A stretch of 47,037 bases of DNA from NCBI GenBank assembly GCA_900769985.1, contig CAAGIS010000104.1, positions 1 through 47,037 on the forward strand, given 5' to 3'. The position numbers and the translations under genes were made by a program. This document shows positions 1-9,450 of this stretch, piece by piece. The notes under the pieces were generated by a model that was given only the letters and a program-made list of their open reading frames with translations, made no database searches and was not told the DNA's origin. How positions within the stretch are numbered: the stretch's first letter is position 1; each line of letters begins with the position of its first letter. Source of the stretch: Spirochaetia bacterium (GTDB lineage Bacteria > Spirochaetota > Spirochaetia > Treponematales > Treponemataceae).

Positions 1-68
1 AATTCGTTCTGCTGCTGCTGAGTTTTCAACTGCATTTGCAGCAACTCAATTATTTCTGAATCTGTCAT
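1..68 (-). CDS. N-terminal fragment of a Gln-rich protein, cut by the window edge
   Basis: An open frame starts at ATG (68-66), with a GGTGGG ribosome-binding site just upstream on the reverse strand, and runs off the left edge after 22 residues. It begins MTDSEIIELL and continues into a Q-rich helical stretch (QMQLKTQQQQNE). This acidic, then coiled, Q-rich start resembles the N-termini of IS66-type transposases, but 22 residues are too few to decide. Any protein with an N-terminal coiled coil is also possible. The reading frame and start are seen directly; the identity is a guess. Confidence 0.5.
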   Translation of the reverse strand, partial: MTDSEIIELLQMQLKTQQQQNE

Positions 69-211
69 TTTTCCCACCGCTTAGAATTCTATCACATTTG
101 AATTTCTTTAAACAGTGGGTAATGTCGATTTTTTGAAAATTTTTTGTGGTGAATAGTTACAATAAATTTTATTAAATTGTATAAATTCTAGTAAATTTTG
201 CAGTTTTGCGT

Positions 212-217
212 TATAAT
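212..217 (+). promoter_or_regulatory. candidate -10 element of the capA-hrpA unit
   Basis: TATAAT lies five bases before the ATG at 223. No convincing -35 hexamer is seen at 16-18 bp, and no Shine-Dalgarno sequence precedes the start. If used, it would give a leaderless transcript. A second candidate further upstream is TTGAAA (133-138) with TACAAT (158-163) at a 19-bp spacing. Confidence 0.3.
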
Positions 218-222
218 TAAAA

Positions 223-1410
223 ATGATGAAAACATTAAAAACAACATTTCTTTTTTTGATGCCTTTAATCCTATTTTCGTGCAATTCAACAAGGCAGGAA
301 CATGCAGAAATTAACGCACCGCCTGAAGATGAAACTCTCTCTCTCGTTTTCTGCGGAGACGTCATGGCTCATACGCAGAATTTCAGAATGAAAGATTACA
401 GTCAGATTTGGGAAGGCATAAAGGAAATTACTCAGAACTCAGACTTTACCTTTGCAAATATCGAATCTCCCATAAACGACGAAGCACCGTTTGAGAACTA
501 CCCTACTTTTAACATGCAGTATTCTTATCCGCAGGCAGCAGTCGATGCAGGAATAAACGTAATTACTGTTGCAAACAATCATACAAATGATCATCTTGAA
601 ACAGGCATAAATGCAACAAGAAAATGGGAACTTTACATCACGCAAAAATATAAAGATACATCAAGACCTGTTTATGTTTCAGGATTAAAAAAAGACATTT
701 CTACAGTCGAAAACGCTCTTAAAAGTGAAGTTTCGTACTGCACTTTTTCAAAAGGAAATTTTAAAATTCTTTTTCTTGGAATTACACAACTTCTAAATAC
801 ACAGGACTATAAAGCCTTAATCAATTATTTTCCGAATACAACAGCACAAAATAAAAAGTTACTTGAAACAATCAGACATATAAGAGAAAATAATCCGTGT
901 GACGTTTTTATTCTTGCATTGCATACAGACGAAACAGAGTATATTCTTGACGTTACAAAAAAACGCCGTGATTTTTATCTGGAACTGCTTGACTCGGGTG
1001 TTGACATTCTCTGGGCAAATCATCCGCATGTCGTAAAGCCTGTTGAATATATTGCAGACGGTGAGTCAGGAAGAATCAAAAAAGCAATTTTGTACGCTAC
1101 AGGGAATACAATTTCAGGTCAAAGACGAAAGCCTGATTTTAAAAATCCCGGAGCAATGAGGGAATATACAGGCGACGGAATTTTAGTATCGCTTAATTTA
1201 AAAAAAGAAAATGGCAAGGTTTTTATAAAAAATTCAAAAATTGATTATATTACGACGTTTATCGACAGTTCAAACAATTATTTAATAAAATTGATGAACG
1301 ATGATTTTTTTACTTTCCTTGAAGAACAGGGATTAATTCAATGGAAAGAGTATTTAATTGAACGAAAAAAATTACTAAAACAGCAAAAGGAAATCATAAC
1401 ATGGCAATAG
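223..1410 (+). CDS. CapA-family (PGA_cap) metallophosphatase-like lipoprotein
   Basis: The 395-residue protein starts with a lipoprotein signal peptide: a hydrophobic stretch at 6-18, then L-F-S-C with the acylated Cys at 20. The mature part has the poly-gamma-glutamate capsule synthesis (CapA) fold markers: FCGDVMAH (43-50), NIESPIN, VANNHTNDH and the late NHPHVVKP. These are the metal-binding Asp, Asn and His positions of calcineurin-like enzymes. No capB or capC neighbours are present, so a capsule role is not supported; the family also includes peptide or cell-wall hydrolases. Its end overlaps hrpA by 10 bp, so the two are co-translated. The start has two adjacent ATGs and no Shine-Dalgarno sequence. 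The family call is firm, the substrate unknown. Confidence 0.85.
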   Translation: MMKTLKTTFLFLMPLILFSCNSTRQEHAEINAPPEDETLSLVFCGDVMAHTQNFRMKDYSQIWEGIKEITQNSDFTFANIESPINDEAPFENYPTFNMQYSYPQAAVDAGINVITVANNHTNDHLETGINATRKWELYITQKYKDTSRPVYVSGLKKDISTVENALKSEVSYCTFSKGNFKILFLGITQLLNTQDYKALINYFPNTTAQNKKLLETIRHIRENNPCDVFILALHTDETEYILDVTKKRRDFYLELLDSGVDILWANHPHVVKPVEYIADGESGRIKKAILYATGNTISGQRRKPDFKNPGAMREYTGDGILVSLNLKKENGKVFIKNSKIDYITTFIDSSNNYLIKLMNDDFFTFLEEQGLIQWKEYLIERKKLLKQQKEIITWQ

Positions 1411-3992
1411 ATTATAAATCGCTCCCGGTTTACGAACAAAAGCAGAGAATTTTAGATTCACTTGCAAAACATCAGGTAATCATCGTCCAAAGTCCTACAG
1501 GTTCAGGAAAAACAACTCAGATTCCTGTAATACTGCACGAAGCCGGTTACTCAGACAACGGAATTATTGCAGTGACACAGCCAAGAAGGATTGCAGCACT
1601 TTCTGTCAGCGAATTCATCTCAAAGCAGCTTGGAACTTCTTATCCAGGTCTTGTAGGTTACAAAATGCGCTTTGAAGATAAAACTGATTTAACAACAAAA
1701 ATAAAAATAATGACAGATGGCATTTTGCTTCAAGAAATGAAACTTGACCCTATGCTTAATAAATATTCTGTCATAATGGTAGATGAAGCGCACGAGAGAA
1801 GCCTTAACATCGACTTTGTACTCGGGCTTTTAAAGAGGGTTTTAAAAGTAAGACATGATTTAAAGATTATAGTTTCAAGTGCAACTATGAATGCAGAAAA
1901 ATTTTCAACTTACTTTGACGGAAGCCCTATCGTAACGATTGACACCATCACTTACCCTGTAACCGTAATCTATGATCCACCGACGATTCCTGCAAGTACG
2001 CAGACACTGACAGCACAGGAAGCCCTGCTTTCAAAAATTACAAATACTATCGACAGAATACTTTACAACAAAACTGACGGCGACATTCTTGTATTTTTAC
2101 CGGGCGAAAAATCAATAAAAGACTGTATCAGCAGACTGTACAGTTCATCTTTTGCAAGAAAAATCCAGATAATACCACTTTACGGCAGGCTTCCAAAAGA
2201 AGAACAGGAAAAAGTCTTTGATCCTGCCCCATTCGGAAGAAAAAAAGTCATAATTTCTACGAACATTGCAGAAACATCAGTTACCATAGACGGAATAACA
2301 TCTGTAATTGATTCAGGACTTGCAAAACTAAATTTCTACAATCCGCACACATTCACTTCAAGCTTGATTGAAACTCCTGTTTCAAAAGCATCATGCAACC
2401 AGCGCCGAGGAAGGGCCGGTCGTACTCAAAGCGGAACGTGCTACAGGCTTTATCCGCGAAAAGATTATGACACGAGAGAAAGTTACACGACAGAAGAAAT
2501 TTTTAGGACAGATTTGAGCGAAGTAGTACTGCGTATGGCAGAACTCGGTATTACTGATTTTGAAACATTCGATTTTATTTCACAGCCGCAAAAAGACGGA
2601 ATAAGGGGCGCTGTCGAAACATTAAAAATGCTCAAAGCTCTTAACAATGACAATACGCTTTCAAGTATCGGAAAACTTATGGTTTTATTTCCGCTTCCTC
2701 CGAGAGTATCAAGAATTATCGTAGAATCAATTTTAAAATATCCTGATGTCCTGCATGAAGTTCTTATTGCAGCAGCTTTTTTAAGCACACACTCTCCTTT
2801 TGTACTTCCTCAAGGCGAAGAAGTTGATGCAAGAAAAGCACATCACTCTTTCAGAGATATTCAGGGCGATTTTGTTTCTTACGTAAAGCTTTTTAAAACA
2901 TATCAGTCTCAGAAAAATAAAGAGCAGTTCTGCAAAAAAAATTATCTTGATGAAAAAGTCATGGCAGAAATTGAAAACATAGTCCTCCAGCTTTCTGACA
3001 TTATAAGTGAACAGCAGATTCCGATTTCGACTGCAGGCAAAGGCTCGATGGACAATTATCTTTGCTGTATTGCATGCGGAATGATTCAGTTTGTATGCGT
3101 ACGCGAAGGCCGCGAAAATTTCAGAAGTCTTACGGCTGACCATATTTCAATTCATCCGGGTTCAAATATGTTCAGGACTGACCCTATGTACATAGTTGCA
3201 GGCGAAATCGTAAGGACAAGCAGAATGTTTGCAATGAGCGTTTCTCCCCTTACAAAATCGCAGCTTGCAAAAATAGACGAGAATCTTGAACGCGAACTAA
3301 GCCAGTTAAAAAAGAAAGGAAAACAGAAATCTGTCATTTCAGGCTTTGAATACGATTCAAAAGATACTTTTCAGGATACATATAAAAAGAAAAATGAAAA
3401 AGGCATTAAAAAAGAATTTATCAAGACAGTTTTCAATATCGGCAATTTTAATTTTGAAATTAAAAAAGTTAAAGGCAAACAGATTGTAATCCTTCCGTTG
3501 AGTGAACTTTTAGTATGCGTAAAAGAAAATGACGTTTTAAAAGATTCTGAACTTCGTTTAAAAATGACTTCGCTAAAAGGAAAAGTAGTTTTAAAAAACG
3601 GTTTTGAACTTCTTTCTGGCGAAAAACTTGAACTCATTTTTAAAATAGCATCTGTCCTGAATTTGATACCTGTCGATGAAAAGAAATTCAACAGAAAATT
3701 GAATATTAATATTTCAGAAGAAGGCGGAATAAAAAAACTCTGTGATGCAATGCAAATGCTTTTGAATGTTGCCGTTGCAAAATCAAAAAGCAAGGAAATG
3801 GGTTTTATATGCGCATTCACAGATAACAACGGAAACTACTGGTTTAAAGTTTCAAGAGGCTTTTCTACTGCATTGTCAGAAAGTCTTTCTACAATCGAAA
3901 CTTTAATTGATCAGGCAGAATCTGTATTTACTGCTGAAGAAAAAGAAAAAATAAACGCCATCTACAGAAATTTAAATAATCTGTACGAATAG
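1401..3992 (+). CDS. hrpA: DEAH-box ATP-dependent RNA helicase, short HrpA type
   Basis: This 863-residue superfamily 2 helicase unwinds RNA using ATP in the cytoplasm. The motifs are in order: motif I TGSGKT (33-38), motif Ia QPRRIAA, motif II DEAH (128-131), motif III SAT (160-162), and motif VI QRRGRAGR (334-341). A helicase-associated winged-helix/ratchet region follows at about 400-600 (ELGITDFETFDFISQP, LPPRVSRI). It is much shorter than the roughly 1300-residue E. coli HrpA and lacks that long C-terminus, replacing it with a Lys-rich tail from about 650. A short HrpA is also what I recall from Borrelia, where it affects gene expression. The start overlaps the preceding gene by 10 bp. 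It converges on the ASCH gene with only 14 bp between stops and no clear hairpin there. Confidence 0.93.
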   Translation: MAIDYKSLPVYEQKQRILDSLAKHQVIIVQSPTGSGKTTQIPVILHEAGYSDNGIIAVTQPRRIAALSVSEFISKQLGTSYPGLVGYKMRFEDKTDLTTKIKIMTDGILLQEMKLDPMLNKYSVIMVDEAHERSLNIDFVLGLLKRVLKVRHDLKIIVSSATMNAEKFSTYFDGSPIVTIDTITYPVTVIYDPPTIPASTQTLTAQEALLSKITNTIDRILYNKTDGDILVFLPGEKSIKDCISRLYSSSFARKIQIIPLYGRLPKEEQEKVFDPAPFGRKKVIISTNIAETSVTIDGITSVIDSGLAKLNFYNPHTFTSSLIETPVSKASCNQRRGRAGRTQSGTCYRLYPRKDYDTRESYTTEEIFRTDLSEVVLRMAELGITDFETFDFISQPQKDGIRGAVETLKMLKALNNDNTLSSIGKLMVLFPLPPRVSRIIVESILKYPDVLHEVLIAAAFLSTHSPFVLPQGEEVDARKAHHSFRDIQGDFVSYVKLFKTYQSQKNKEQFCKKNYLDEKVMAEIENIVLQLSDIISEQQIPISTAGKGSMDNYLCCIACGMIQFVCVREGRENFRSLTADHISIHPGSNMFRTDPMYIVAGEIVRTSRMFAMSVSPLTKSQLAKIDENLERELSQLKKKGKQKSVISGFEYDSKDTFQDTYKKKNEKGIKKEFIKTVFNIGNFNFEIKKVKGKQIVILPLSELLVCVKENDVLKDSELRLKMTSLKGKVVLKNGFELLSGEKLELIFKIASVLNLIPVDEKKFNRKLNINISEEGGIKKLCDAMQMLLNVAVAKSKSKEMGFICAFTDNNGNYWFKVSRGFSTALSESLSTIETLIDQAESVFTAEEKEKINAIYRNLNNLYE

Positions 3993-4006
3993 CGTTTTTA
4001 ATTTGT

Positions 4007-4459
4007 TCAGCCTTTGTATATAACTTCAAACTCCTCAAAAACTATGGGCATATCTTCTGAAAAATCGTATCCCATAATGTCTGCTTCATCCTTAAAAGCC
4101 TCAATGTGATTTTCACGCCATTCTTCAATAGAATTGCAGTCTCCTTCTTTTACTGCCATATCCCACGTTACGTTGTTGAAAGACAAAACAGTAACGTTTG
4201 TATTACGTATTACGCAGACAGGATTATCGCCTGAATCTGTAATTACATAATAATCATTTTTTTCAGGGCGCCTCATTATGTCAATGCCAAATGAATACAA
4301 CGAAGAACAGACTGCTGTTTTTTTTCCTGCAAGGACAAGTGCCGTAAGTTCACAAATCGTTTCTGTTTCTTCTCCAAACTGAAATTCGCCGTTGTATTTT
4401 AAATCAGGTCTTTTATTTGAGTCTTTTAAAAATTTCTGCCAGAATTCATCAACTGTCAT
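4007..4459 (-). CDS. ASCH-domain protein
   Basis: A 150-residue protein starting MTVDEFWQKFL. I chose the ATG at 4459 because AGGAAG lies eight bases upstream; a longer frame would need a TTG at 4492 with no better site. Markers of the ASCH superfamily (a PUA-like RNA-binding beta-barrel) are ELTALVLAGKKTA near the start, VITDSGDNPVCVIRNTNVTVLSFNNVTWDMAVKEG in pieces through the middle, and the EEWRENHIEAF helix. Relatives act on RNA or modified nucleosides (E. coli YqfB is an amidohydrolase of this fold), but the substrate here is not known. It is probably the last gene of the dut-lptF-lptG-tgt-HEAT operon, 51 bp after the HEAT gene. Confidence 0.8.
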   Translation of the reverse strand: MTVDEFWQKFLKDSNKRPDLKYNGEFQFGEETETICELTALVLAGKKTAVCSSLYSFGIDIMRRPEKNDYYVITDSGDNPVCVIRNTNVTVLSFNNVTWDMAVKEGDCNSIEEWRENHIEAFKDEADIMGYDFSEDMPIVFEEFEVIYKG

Positions 4460-4510
4460 TTTGTTCTTCCTGTTTGTTAGTAATCGCTTCAAGTGTTAAG
4501 CAGTACTTTC

Positions 4511-5959
4511 TTAGTCATCAAGTTTTAAAATCTTGCGTGCTTTTTTATTATTTGCACCGGCTTTTTTGTTTTCTGCAATTTCAGAAACTTTAGTCTCTGC
4601 TTTTGAATATCGTCCGCTTGCAAACATATCAAGACCAAGTGCGCAAGTCTGAGCATCCAGTGAATTAAGATATGCAAGACATACATCATCAAACTGATTT
4701 GACGGATATTTTGCAATCAATTTTCCGATTGAATAGCGCAAAGGTTTTCGTTTGTCATCCGCTGCAATTTTAACTGCAAGTGTGCGAATTTCTGACTGTC
4801 CTGCATTTGCATTTTTTAAAAGTGCTTCACATGCTTTTGATTTTGCAGCATCAGTTGATTTATCATCTGTAATCTGCGAAATCAAAAAATTCCTTGCTTC
4901 TGAATTATTCAATTTAGAAAGAATTTCGTACGATTTGTCTTTTATCACATTTTCTGGGTCATTTTTAGCACGATAAATTATGTAAGGAACTGCTTCTGTA
5001 ATATTCATTTTTTCTGCGGCGATTATTGACTCCTGACGGACTTTCCAGTGACCGTCTTTTATTCCCTGAATGATTACGTTCTTTGCCTCTTTTGTGTCGT
5101 AATTTGAAAGTCCCTTTACTACATACATTCTAAAATTGGGATCAGGGCTTTCAAAAAGTTTTACAAGAATCGGAATTGAGTCAGGATTTTTCATCTGTCC
5201 GATTGCTTCGGCTGCGTACATTCTGACAAATGAGTTTTCTTCTTCGTCCTGACAGATTTCTGAAAGCTTGTTCCAGGTACTTGAAGCGTTAAGCCTTCCG
5301 AGCACTTTCATAAGGTTTTGTCTCTGGCTCAAAGTCAAATCATCTCGGTCAAGAAATCCGACAAGAATATCAGCTTCGCTTTCACCGCCGATTTCACCGA
5401 TAGTCGTAAGAGCTCCTGAAAAATAAGTTTCGTCTTCAGTTTCAAGAAGATTTAAAACACACGGAATTGCCTCTTTTGTCTTTACTTCCGAAACATACCT
5501 GAAAATCATTTCGACTGTAGAATTCTTTGTGTCATACGGATCCTGCAGAACTTCTACTGCATAATCTTCAATACACGGGTCGCTGAATTTTGTAAAATAC
5601 TCAAAAAGTTTTTCCCTTACTGCAACGCTTTTAGTTGAATAAAACAAATCATAAAGTTCATTTGAAAAGCGCGGATCATCGTTTAAAATCAAGTCTTTTA
5701 TAAGATTTAAAATTTCTGATTCGATTCCGTATTTTATAGTTTCGATTTTATTTTCAAAAGAATTTTTACCTTCATCTTTTAATGCAGCTTTCTGCGCTTT
5801 TTCTTTGTCTGCCGGTTTTGGACTTTTTTTTGCAGGAATCGTTATGATGCGTTCTGTTTTTGTTTTTTCATCTTTAGCCTCAGAACTTGCCTGTGAATGT
5901 AAAAACATTAAAGAAAAATTTATTGTCAATAAAAAGAAAAAAAGTCTTTTTGCTTTCAT
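4511..5959 (-). CDS. secreted HEAT-repeat protein
   Basis: A 482-residue protein with a Sec-type signal peptide (basic MKAKR, hydrophobic to about residue 22, possible cleavage after SQA). A Lys/Glu-rich linker follows (about 26-65), then a helical HEAT/PBS-lyase-type repeat solenoid from about 80 to the end. The repeats are recognisable as A-x-x-A-I-x-x-I-x-x-P-x-S-I-P-I-L units, for example the one containing MYAAEAIGQMKNPDSI. No enzyme motif is visible, so a scaffold or binding role in the periplasm is inferred. The start overlaps the tgt stop by four bases (ATGA), with AGGAG upstream, indicating translational coupling. Confidence 0.8.
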   Translation of the reverse strand: MKAKRLFFFLLTINFSLMFLHSQASSEAKDEKTKTERIITIPAKKSPKPADKEKAQKAALKDEGKNSFENKIETIKYGIESEILNLIKDLILNDDPRFSNELYDLFYSTKSVAVREKLFEYFTKFSDPCIEDYAVEVLQDPYDTKNSTVEMIFRYVSEVKTKEAIPCVLNLLETEDETYFSGALTTIGEIGGESEADILVGFLDRDDLTLSQRQNLMKVLGRLNASSTWNKLSEICQDEEENSFVRMYAAEAIGQMKNPDSIPILVKLFESPDPNFRMYVVKGLSNYDTKEAKNVIIQGIKDGHWKVRQESIIAAEKMNITEAVPYIIYRAKNDPENVIKDKSYEILSKLNNSEARNFLISQITDDKSTDAAKSKACEALLKNANAGQSEIRTLAVKIAADDKRKPLRYSIGKLIAKYPSNQFDDVCLAYLNSLDAQTCALGLDMFASGRYSKAETKVSEIAENKKAGANNKKARKILKLDD

Positions 5960-7092
5960 TTTATTTCTCCTGCTTTGAATCTTGTTAAAAAGAATTTTTT
6001 ATATTCTTCAAACCTGTCGTTATTTATCGCATCTCTGGCTTCTTTTACAAGGTTATTTAAAAAATAAAGATTATGGTAAGATGCCAGCATGCTGCTTAAA
6101 ATCTCCTGAGATTTAAAAAGATGTCTTAAGTATGACCTTGAATAATTTCTGCATACTTTACAATTACATTCTTTGTCAACAGGCGAAAAATCATGAGCAA
6201 AGCGTTCCTGCTTTATTGACAGCATTCCGTCATGAGTAAAATATGAACCGTTTCTTGCATTGCGCGTAGGAAGAACGCAGTCAAACATATCAATTCCGTT
6301 TGAAATTGCTTCAAGAATGTAATCAGGTGTGCCGATACCCATAACATACTTTATTTTGTTTTCAGGAAGACATCCGGCAGTATAACTTAAAAACTTTAAA
6401 AACTCCTCCTGGGGTTCTCCGACAGAAAGTCCGCCTATTGCAATTCCCGGCATATCAAGAGAAGACACAAATTCTGCGCTCTGTTTTCTTAAATCTTCAA
6501 AAAAATTTCCCTGCACAATCGGAAACAGCATTCCTTTGTAGCCGTCATTCTGTTTTTCTTCCCAACGTTTTTTTGCACGTAAAAGCCAGTTAGAAGTTAC
6601 TTTCAAAGAATCGATTGCCTCTTTTTTTGTAACACCCCATCCAGAACATACATCAAGCTGCATCTGAATGTCTGAATTAAATTTTACTTGAGTATCAACG
6701 ACGTTTTCTGGAGTAAACAGATGATAACTTCCGTCAATATTACTCTGAAAACGCGCACCTTCAGCAGTGATTTTTCGGAGTTTTGAAAGTGAAAAAACCT
6801 GAAAACCGCCAGAATCAGTTAAAAAATTTTTATTCCATTTAGAAAAACCATGCAAACCGCCAGCTTCCATAATTAAGTCTGCACCGGGTCTTAAATAGAG
6901 ATGATAAGTATTTGCAAGAATTATCTCAAAACCGATTTCTTCAAGGTCATCTTTTGTAATTGCCTTTACAGTCGCATTCGTTCCGACAGGCATAAAAACA
7001 GGTGTCCTGACATCTCCATGCGGCAAACGGCAGATTCCTGTTCTTGCTTTTGAGCTTGCATCTTTATGAATTATATCAAAAATTTCACTCAT
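5956..7092 (-). CDS. tgt: queuine/preQ1 tRNA-guanine transglycosylase
   Basis: A 378-residue enzyme that exchanges guanine-34 in GUN-anticodon tRNAs for the queuosine precursor preQ1. Seen: VFMPVGTNATVKA near the N-terminus, NTYHLYLRPG, LTDSGGFQVFSL (with the catalytic/base-recognition Asp), GGLSVGEP, the nucleophile region DCVLPTRNARNG, and the zinc site C-x-C-x2-C followed by a distal His near residues 310-345. Length and motif order match the bacterial family. The ribosome-binding site is AGGACGG. It lies 19 bp after the lptG-like gene and overlaps the HEAT gene by four bases. Confidence 0.97.
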   Translation of the reverse strand: MSEIFDIIHKDASSKARTGICRLPHGDVRTPVFMPVGTNATVKAITKDDLEEIGFEIILANTYHLYLRPGADLIMEAGGLHGFSKWNKNFLTDSGGFQVFSLSKLRKITAEGARFQSNIDGSYHLFTPENVVDTQVKFNSDIQMQLDVCSGWGVTKKEAIDSLKVTSNWLLRAKKRWEEKQNDGYKGMLFPIVQGNFFEDLRKQSAEFVSSLDMPGIAIGGLSVGEPQEEFLKFLSYTAGCLPENKIKYVMGIGTPDYILEAISNGIDMFDCVLPTRNARNGSYFTHDGMLSIKQERFAHDFSPVDKECNCKVCRNYSRSYLRHLFKSQEILSSMLASYHNLYFLNNLVKEARDAINNDRFEEYKKFFLTRFKAGEIK

Positions 7093-7111
7093 ATTTCCGT
7101 CCTGATTTTTT

Positions 7112-8191
7112 TTATGTTTTTGAATATTTTAACAGTACAAAACTGATTATCATAAACACTATAACAGGAAACCACGCTCCCATTAAAGGAGTTACAATAC
7201 CGAATTTTGCAAGAAGCATTGTAATCATCTGCAGGACATAAAACAATACAGCAGCTGCAAGAGACAGCATCATACTTACTATAATGACATTTTTGCGGGA
7301 TCTTCCTGAAAGTCCAATTGCCAAAAAAGTTACGATAAGAATTACATACGAAAAAGAAAACTTTTTATAATAAACAGAAAGCGCTTCTCCAGATGGTAAT
7401 CCTGTTCTCTGCAGGTACTGTATGTATTCGCGGGCTTCCTTTATTGAAACTGTTTCAACATCAACTTTGTTATTTTTAAAAGTGTCTGGTTTTTCAGTTA
7501 GAAGCCGTTCTATTTTTTCTGTTATAAATGAATACTCAAGTTCGTTTGAACTGTTCATTCTGTAAATGATCGGAGAAGTCAGCATCCAACAGTTCATCTT
7601 GTCATTCCAAATTGCAGATTTTGCCTTTACGATTGAGTTAAGAGTATTGTCTTCGTTTCTGATTATAACTAAAAGACCATATAGTTTTTTGACTGCATCT
7701 TCGTATAAATTTGCCTTATAAACAAGCTTTCCGTTTTCGCTTCTGATTACGATGTTTGTGTTATTTTCGTTTTTTTCTATATGAAGTGCAAGATTTTTTA
7801 AATCCTGATACTGTCTGTAACACGGCACGACAACTTTGTCTTCAAAAATAAAATAAGCCTGCGACATAAGCAGTGCAAAAATAATCAATGGCATCATTGC
7901 CTTTATATATGAAATGCCTGAAGCAAACAGTGCTGTAAGTTCATTTTGAGAAGCAAGAATACAAAGCATGTAGCATGTAGAAAAAAGCATTGACAGAGGA
8001 AGTGCAAAAGTAATCGTTTTGGGAAGATACAAAAGTAAAATTTTCAATACAATTTTTACAGGAACATTGTTAAAAAGATATTTCCAAATATTCATAAACA
8101 AATCGACAATTTCAAAACCAAGCACAAAAAGGCTTAAAGTTCCGAGTAAAAAAGGTATGTACATTCTGAAAATATATTTTGCAAATTTCAT
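7112..8191 (-). CDS. LptG-type permease (YjgP/YjgQ family)
   Basis: A 359-residue integral membrane protein starting MKFAKYIFRMYIPFLLG. I prefer the ATG at 8191, five bases after the upstream stop; the longer frame begins at a GTG inside the lptF-like gene. The architecture is that of LptF/LptG: an N-terminal membrane pair and third helix (to about 125), a large periplasmic beta-jellyroll domain (about 130-270, including IVKAKSAIWNDKMNCW), then three C-terminal helices. In LPS-bearing bacteria the pair forms LptB2FG, extracting LPS from the inner membrane. Treponemes often lack classical LPS, so the cargo here may be another glycolipid. No lptB ATPase is in this cluster. Confidence 0.87.
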   Translation of the reverse strand: MKFAKYIFRMYIPFLLGTLSLFVLGFEIVDLFMNIWKYLFNNVPVKIVLKILLLYLPKTITFALPLSMLFSTCYMLCILASQNELTALFASGISYIKAMMPLIIFALLMSQAYFIFEDKVVVPCYRQYQDLKNLALHIEKNENNTNIVIRSENGKLVYKANLYEDAVKKLYGLLVIIRNEDNTLNSIVKAKSAIWNDKMNCWMLTSPIIYRMNSSNELEYSFITEKIERLLTEKPDTFKNNKVDVETVSIKEAREYIQYLQRTGLPSGEALSVYYKKFSFSYVILIVTFLAIGLSGRSRKNVIIVSMMLSLAAAVLFYVLQMITMLLAKFGIVTPLMGAWFPVIVFMIISFVLLKYSKT

Positions 8192-8196
8192 AATAT

Positions 8197-9450
8197 CTAT
8201 TTTTTTATCATTGCATAATAAAAAATAAAACCGGCAGTTCCGATTACAATATTCGGAATCCACATGGCAATAAAACCGTTCAATCCGTTTCTATAACCGA
8301 AGAGCATAAAAATCCAGATTAGCGACCAATAAAGAACAGAAATCAACACGCCTATTACAAGTCCGACAAAAACACCATTCTGCTTTCCAAAAAGCAATGC
8401 AAGCGGCAGCGCAAGGAAAGCAAAAAACAACGCACCAAACGACAGCGCAAATTTTTTGTTGTATTCAATTATATATCTGTTCAATATTTCCTTTGAAGAC
8501 GAGCTGTCTTTTTTTAATTTTTTTATTTCCTGATGGATATCATAAGTCGTCATTTCGTTCGGTTCAACTCCTGTTGTTGTATCAATAAAAGCAGATTCAA
8601 AAATATTCATTGACAGTTTTTCTGCCTTTATGACATCAAAATCTTTTTCTTTCTGTTCATCAAGAGAAATTACAAGTGCATCATTCATGTCAAGTTTCAT
8701 GCTTACACCATTTTTAGAAACAGAATTGACTTTTGAATTTCCTGCAAGTATAATCCGTTGGTTCATGTTTTCATCTTTGTCAAAAAACACGATGTCAGAA
8801 ATTTCTGATTTTGAAACCTGCCCAAAGACGATTATATTTTCGTTTAAATGCTTTACACTGTCAGATTCAATTTCGACAAAAGGATTGCGCGAAATGCTGA
8901 TTAAATACTGCTCTTTATATTTTATCATTCCTGCAGGAAGAAGATAGTCATTTACAAAAAAAGACATTGCAGAAATTACAAACCCTAGAACTAAAACAGG
9001 AATTAAAATAATATGTCTTGGATTTTGACCTGATGCCCTGAGAATTAGAATTTCATTATCAGAGTTCATTCTTCCAAGGCACATCAAAAAACCTGTCAAA
9101 GTTGCAAAAGGCGCTGTCTGTGAAATGATTGACGGAATCGAATAGAACATAAGAAGGATTACGTCCCATACAGGAAGATTTTTTCCGAGAAGTTTAAGCA
9201 TCATTACAAGAATCTGGTTTACGAAAAAAACAAGAAAATAAAAAGCAAACATTACAAGAAAATATAAAAACAGTTCTTTATAAATATAACGCCACAAAAA
9301 AAAGGTTTTGCGCTGCCTGTTTTTAAATTTAAGGTGAATTACAAGTTTTTTTATTCTTGCAAATAAAACGAGAAAAATCGCATATATTCTGCTGTATGTT
9401 TTACTTTCCTGTTGAACCAAATCCGCCATCGCCTCGTTCAGAATCTTCAA
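8197..9450 (-). CDS. LptF-type permease (YjgP/YjgQ family)
   Basis: A 417-residue paralogue and partner of the next gene. It has helices at about 55-80, 95-115 and 140-160, a periplasmic domain to about 320, and three closing helices containing FGALFFAFLALPLALLFGKQNG, the typical conserved loop of the family. The start is uncertain. The frame opens at a TTG (9450) with AGAGG nine bases upstream, or at an ATG (9429) whose nearest purine run is too close. Both starts lie inside the 3' end of dut, so translation is coupled. The long basic N-terminal extension before the first helix is unusual. With lptG it would form the two transmembrane subunits of an ABC-type lipid extractor. Confidence 0.87.
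   Translation of the reverse strand: MKILNEAMADLVQQESKTYSRIYAIFLVLFARIKKLVIHLKFKNRQRKTFFLWRYIYKELFLYFLVMFAFYFLVFFVNQILVMMLKLLGKNLPVWDVILLMFYSIPSIISQTAPFATLTGFLMCLGRMNSDNEILILRASGQNPRHIILIPVLVLGFVISAMSFFVNDYLLPAGMIKYKEQYLISISRNPFVEIESDSVKHLNENIIVFGQVSKSEISDIVFFDKDENMNQRIILAGNSKVNSVSKNGVSMKLDMNDALVISLDEQKEKDFDVIKAEKLSMNIFESAFIDTTTGVEPNEMTTYDIHQEIKKLKKDSSSSKEILNRYIIEYNKKFALSFGALFFAFLALPLALLFGKQNGVFVGLVIGVLISVLYWSLIWIFMLFGYRNGLNGFIAMWIPNIVIGTAGFIFYYAMIKK

Noticed and set aside
1..68. Firm call of an IS66 insertion at the left edge
   Set aside because: Only 22 residues are visible, with no terminal inverted repeat or companion frames to support it.
223..1410. Capsule (poly-gamma-glutamate) biosynthesis role for the CapA-like gene
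   Set aside because: No capB, capC or capD homologues are nearby, and the fold is shared by enzymes with other functions.
3371..3829. 152-codon reverse frame inside hrpA
   Set aside because: It is antisense to the conserved HrpA frame, Phe/Ser-rich, with no upstream signals.
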